Shown here: piece after piece, positions 53,438 to 54,286 of the stretch | How positions within the stretch are numbered: position 1 is the stretch's first letter | Layout: the number at the start of each line of letters is the position of its first letter | Source of the DNA: Ferrovibrio sp. | Lineage (GTDB): Bacteria > Pseudomonadota > Alphaproteobacteria > Ferrovibrionales > Ferrovibrionaceae | Direction: 5' to 3' | NCBI RefSeq assembly: GCF_025869515.1 | Contig: NZ_JAOZVR010000081.1 | Span: 1-54,286, forward strand | DNA: 54,286 nucleotides | Made by a program: the position numbers and the translations under genes | Notes under the pieces: generated by a model | Databases searched by the model: none | What the model was told of the DNA's origin: nothing | What the model saw: the letters and a program-made list of their open reading frames with translations, nothing else

Positions 53438-54286
53438 TTAGCGGTCGCGGCCTTCATTGAGGATGCGGCGCAGATACTGGCCATAGGCATTCTTGCCATA
53501 GGCGGCGGCGATCTTCTCCACCTGGGCGGCATCGATATAGCCCTGACGCCAGGCGACCTCTTCGGGCGCGGCGATCTTCAGGCCCTGGCGCTTTTCCACC
53601 GTGGCGATGAAGTTGGAGGCTTCCAGCAGGCTGTCCGGCGTGCCGGTATCGAGCCAGGCGAAACCGCGGCCGAACAATTCCACCGTCAGCTTGCCGCGCT
53701 TGAGGTAGACATTGTTCAGATCGGTGATTTCCAGTTCGCCGCGCGCCGAAGGTTTCAGCGCCGCGGCTATATCGCAGACATCCCTGTCGTAGAAATACAG
53801 GCCGGTCACCGCCCAGTTGGTCGGCGGGTCCTTCGGCTTCTCGATGATGGCGCGCGGTTTCTTGTCGGGTCCGAGATCGAGCACGCCGTAGCGTTCCGGG
53901 TCGGCAACCCAGTAGCCGAACACCACGGCACCGTCCTGGATGCGCGCCGCGCGCCGCAGCACCTCGCTGAAACCCTCGCCGTAGAAGATGTTGTCGCCCA
54001 GCACCAGCGCGCAGGGCTCGCCGTTGACGAAATTGCGGCCGATGATGAAGGCCTGCGCAATGCCGTTCGGCTCCAGCTGCACGGCGTAGGTGATGCTGAT
54101 GCCCCACTGGCTGCCGTCGCCCAGCAGGTTGCGAAACGACACCTGGTCGCGCGGCGTGGTGATGATCAGGATTTCACGGATGCCCGCCAGCATCAGCGTG
54201 GTCAGCGGGTAATAGATCATCGGCTTGTCGTAGACCGGGATCAGCTGCTTGCTGGTGACGGCCGTCGCCGGATGCAACCGCGTGCC
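53438..54286 (-). CDS. rfbA: Glucose-1-phosphate thymidylyltransferase (5' end cut by the window)
   Basis: At least 282 codons. The visible frame begins at the window edge with GTRLHPATAVTSKQLIPVYDKPMIYYPL. The usual start, with the GG-x-GTR nucleotide loop, would lie a few codons further, so the gene is partial; the TTG at 54277 is the conserved Leu codon, not a real start. ALVLGDNIFYGEGFSEVL, VFGYWVADPERYGVLDL and GRGFAWLDTGTPDSLLEASNFI are RmlA blocks. It makes dTDP-glucose, the first step to dTDP-rhamnose. rfbB (4,6-dehydratase) is not in the window. Confidence 0.95.
   Translation of the reverse strand, partial: GTRLHPATAVTSKQLIPVYDKPMIYYPLTTLMLAGIREILIITTPRDQVSFRNLLGDGSQWGISITYAVQLEPNGIAQAFIIGRNFVNGEPCALVLGDNIFYGEGFSEVLRRAARIQDGAVVFGYWVADPERYGVLDLGPDKKPRAIIEKPKDPPTNWAVTGLYFYDRDVCDIAAALKPSARGELEITDLNNVYLKRGKLTVELFGRGFAWLDTGTPDSLLEASNFIATVEKRQGLKIAAPEEVAWRQGYIDAAQVEKIAAAYGKNAYGQYLRRILNEGRDR

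Noticed and set aside
54263..54286. rfbA starting at the TTG at 54277
   Set aside because: The frame stays open to the window edge and encodes the conserved GTRLHPAT, so the TTG is an internal Leu codon.

Overview
The window reads as chromosomal DNA of a free-living, GC-rich alphaproteobacterium, probably Rhodospirillales-like. This is inferred from gene content and codon choice: a TrxR-fold ferredoxin-NADP reductase, a small soluble PAS protein, an alphaproteobacterial two-domain RibA, an NDUFAF5-like methyltransferase, BigR/Blh sulfur genes and abundant CUT1/EamA transporters. No rRNA, tRNA, CRISPR array, insertion sequence or prophage was seen. Genes are dense on both strands.

Layout. 0-2.4 kb: a soluble chemoreceptor with two near-identical PAS domains, co-transcribed with cheW. 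2.7-6.6 kb: bile-acid-type symporter, EamA exporter, PAS protein, ferredoxin-NADP reductase. 6.6-15.3 kb: mostly leftward lipid and acyl-CoA genes (two acyl-CoA ligases, an OlsB-like N-acyltransferase, AmpG permease, propionyl-CoA synthetase, nitronate monooxygenase-like protein). 15.4-25.5 kb: alpha/beta hydrolase, YkuD L,D-transpeptidase, an unrecognised glycine-zipper protein, ribA, an HSL-type esterase, a large patatin, then a parvulin-argJ-mutT run. 25.5-28.7 kb: a VOC protein divergent from a TetR regulator, an NDUFAF5-like methyltransferase and a second patatin with a histone-like basic tail.

28.7-43.0 kb is the most interesting part: a sugar-acid catabolic locus. A GntR/FCD regulator, an EamA permease, an IlvD/Edd-type aldonate dehydratase, a CUT1 ABC importer, dgoK and dgoA run leftward. 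A KDG-type kinase runs rightward. A second leftward operon encodes an RraA/HMG-aldolase-like protein, a split UxaA-type dehydratase, a BDH2-like SDR and an FAH-family hydrolase. Together they predict two parallel routes from aldonates to pyruvate: a phosphorylative De Ley-Doudoroff branch and a non-phosphorylative diketo-hydrolase branch. Copies of a CTGATATATCAG-like palindrome lie before three of the transcription units, which points to one GntR regulon.

43.2-54.3 kb: an AsmA-like protein, an MFS permease, a reactive-sulfur operon (BigR/SqrR-type ArsR sensor, rhodanese, persulfide-dioxygenase-like MBL protein, TauE exporter) behind a promoter carrying tandem TTAG-N6-CTAA operators, a 3-hydroxybenzoate-6-hydroxylase-like flavoprotein, an NCS2 nucleobase permease, a PhnA C-terminal-domain protein, a DUF72 protein, and the dTDP-rhamnose genes rfbD, rfbC and rfbA. 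rfbA is cut by the window end.

Functions come from motif recognition and recalled family features. No database search was run.
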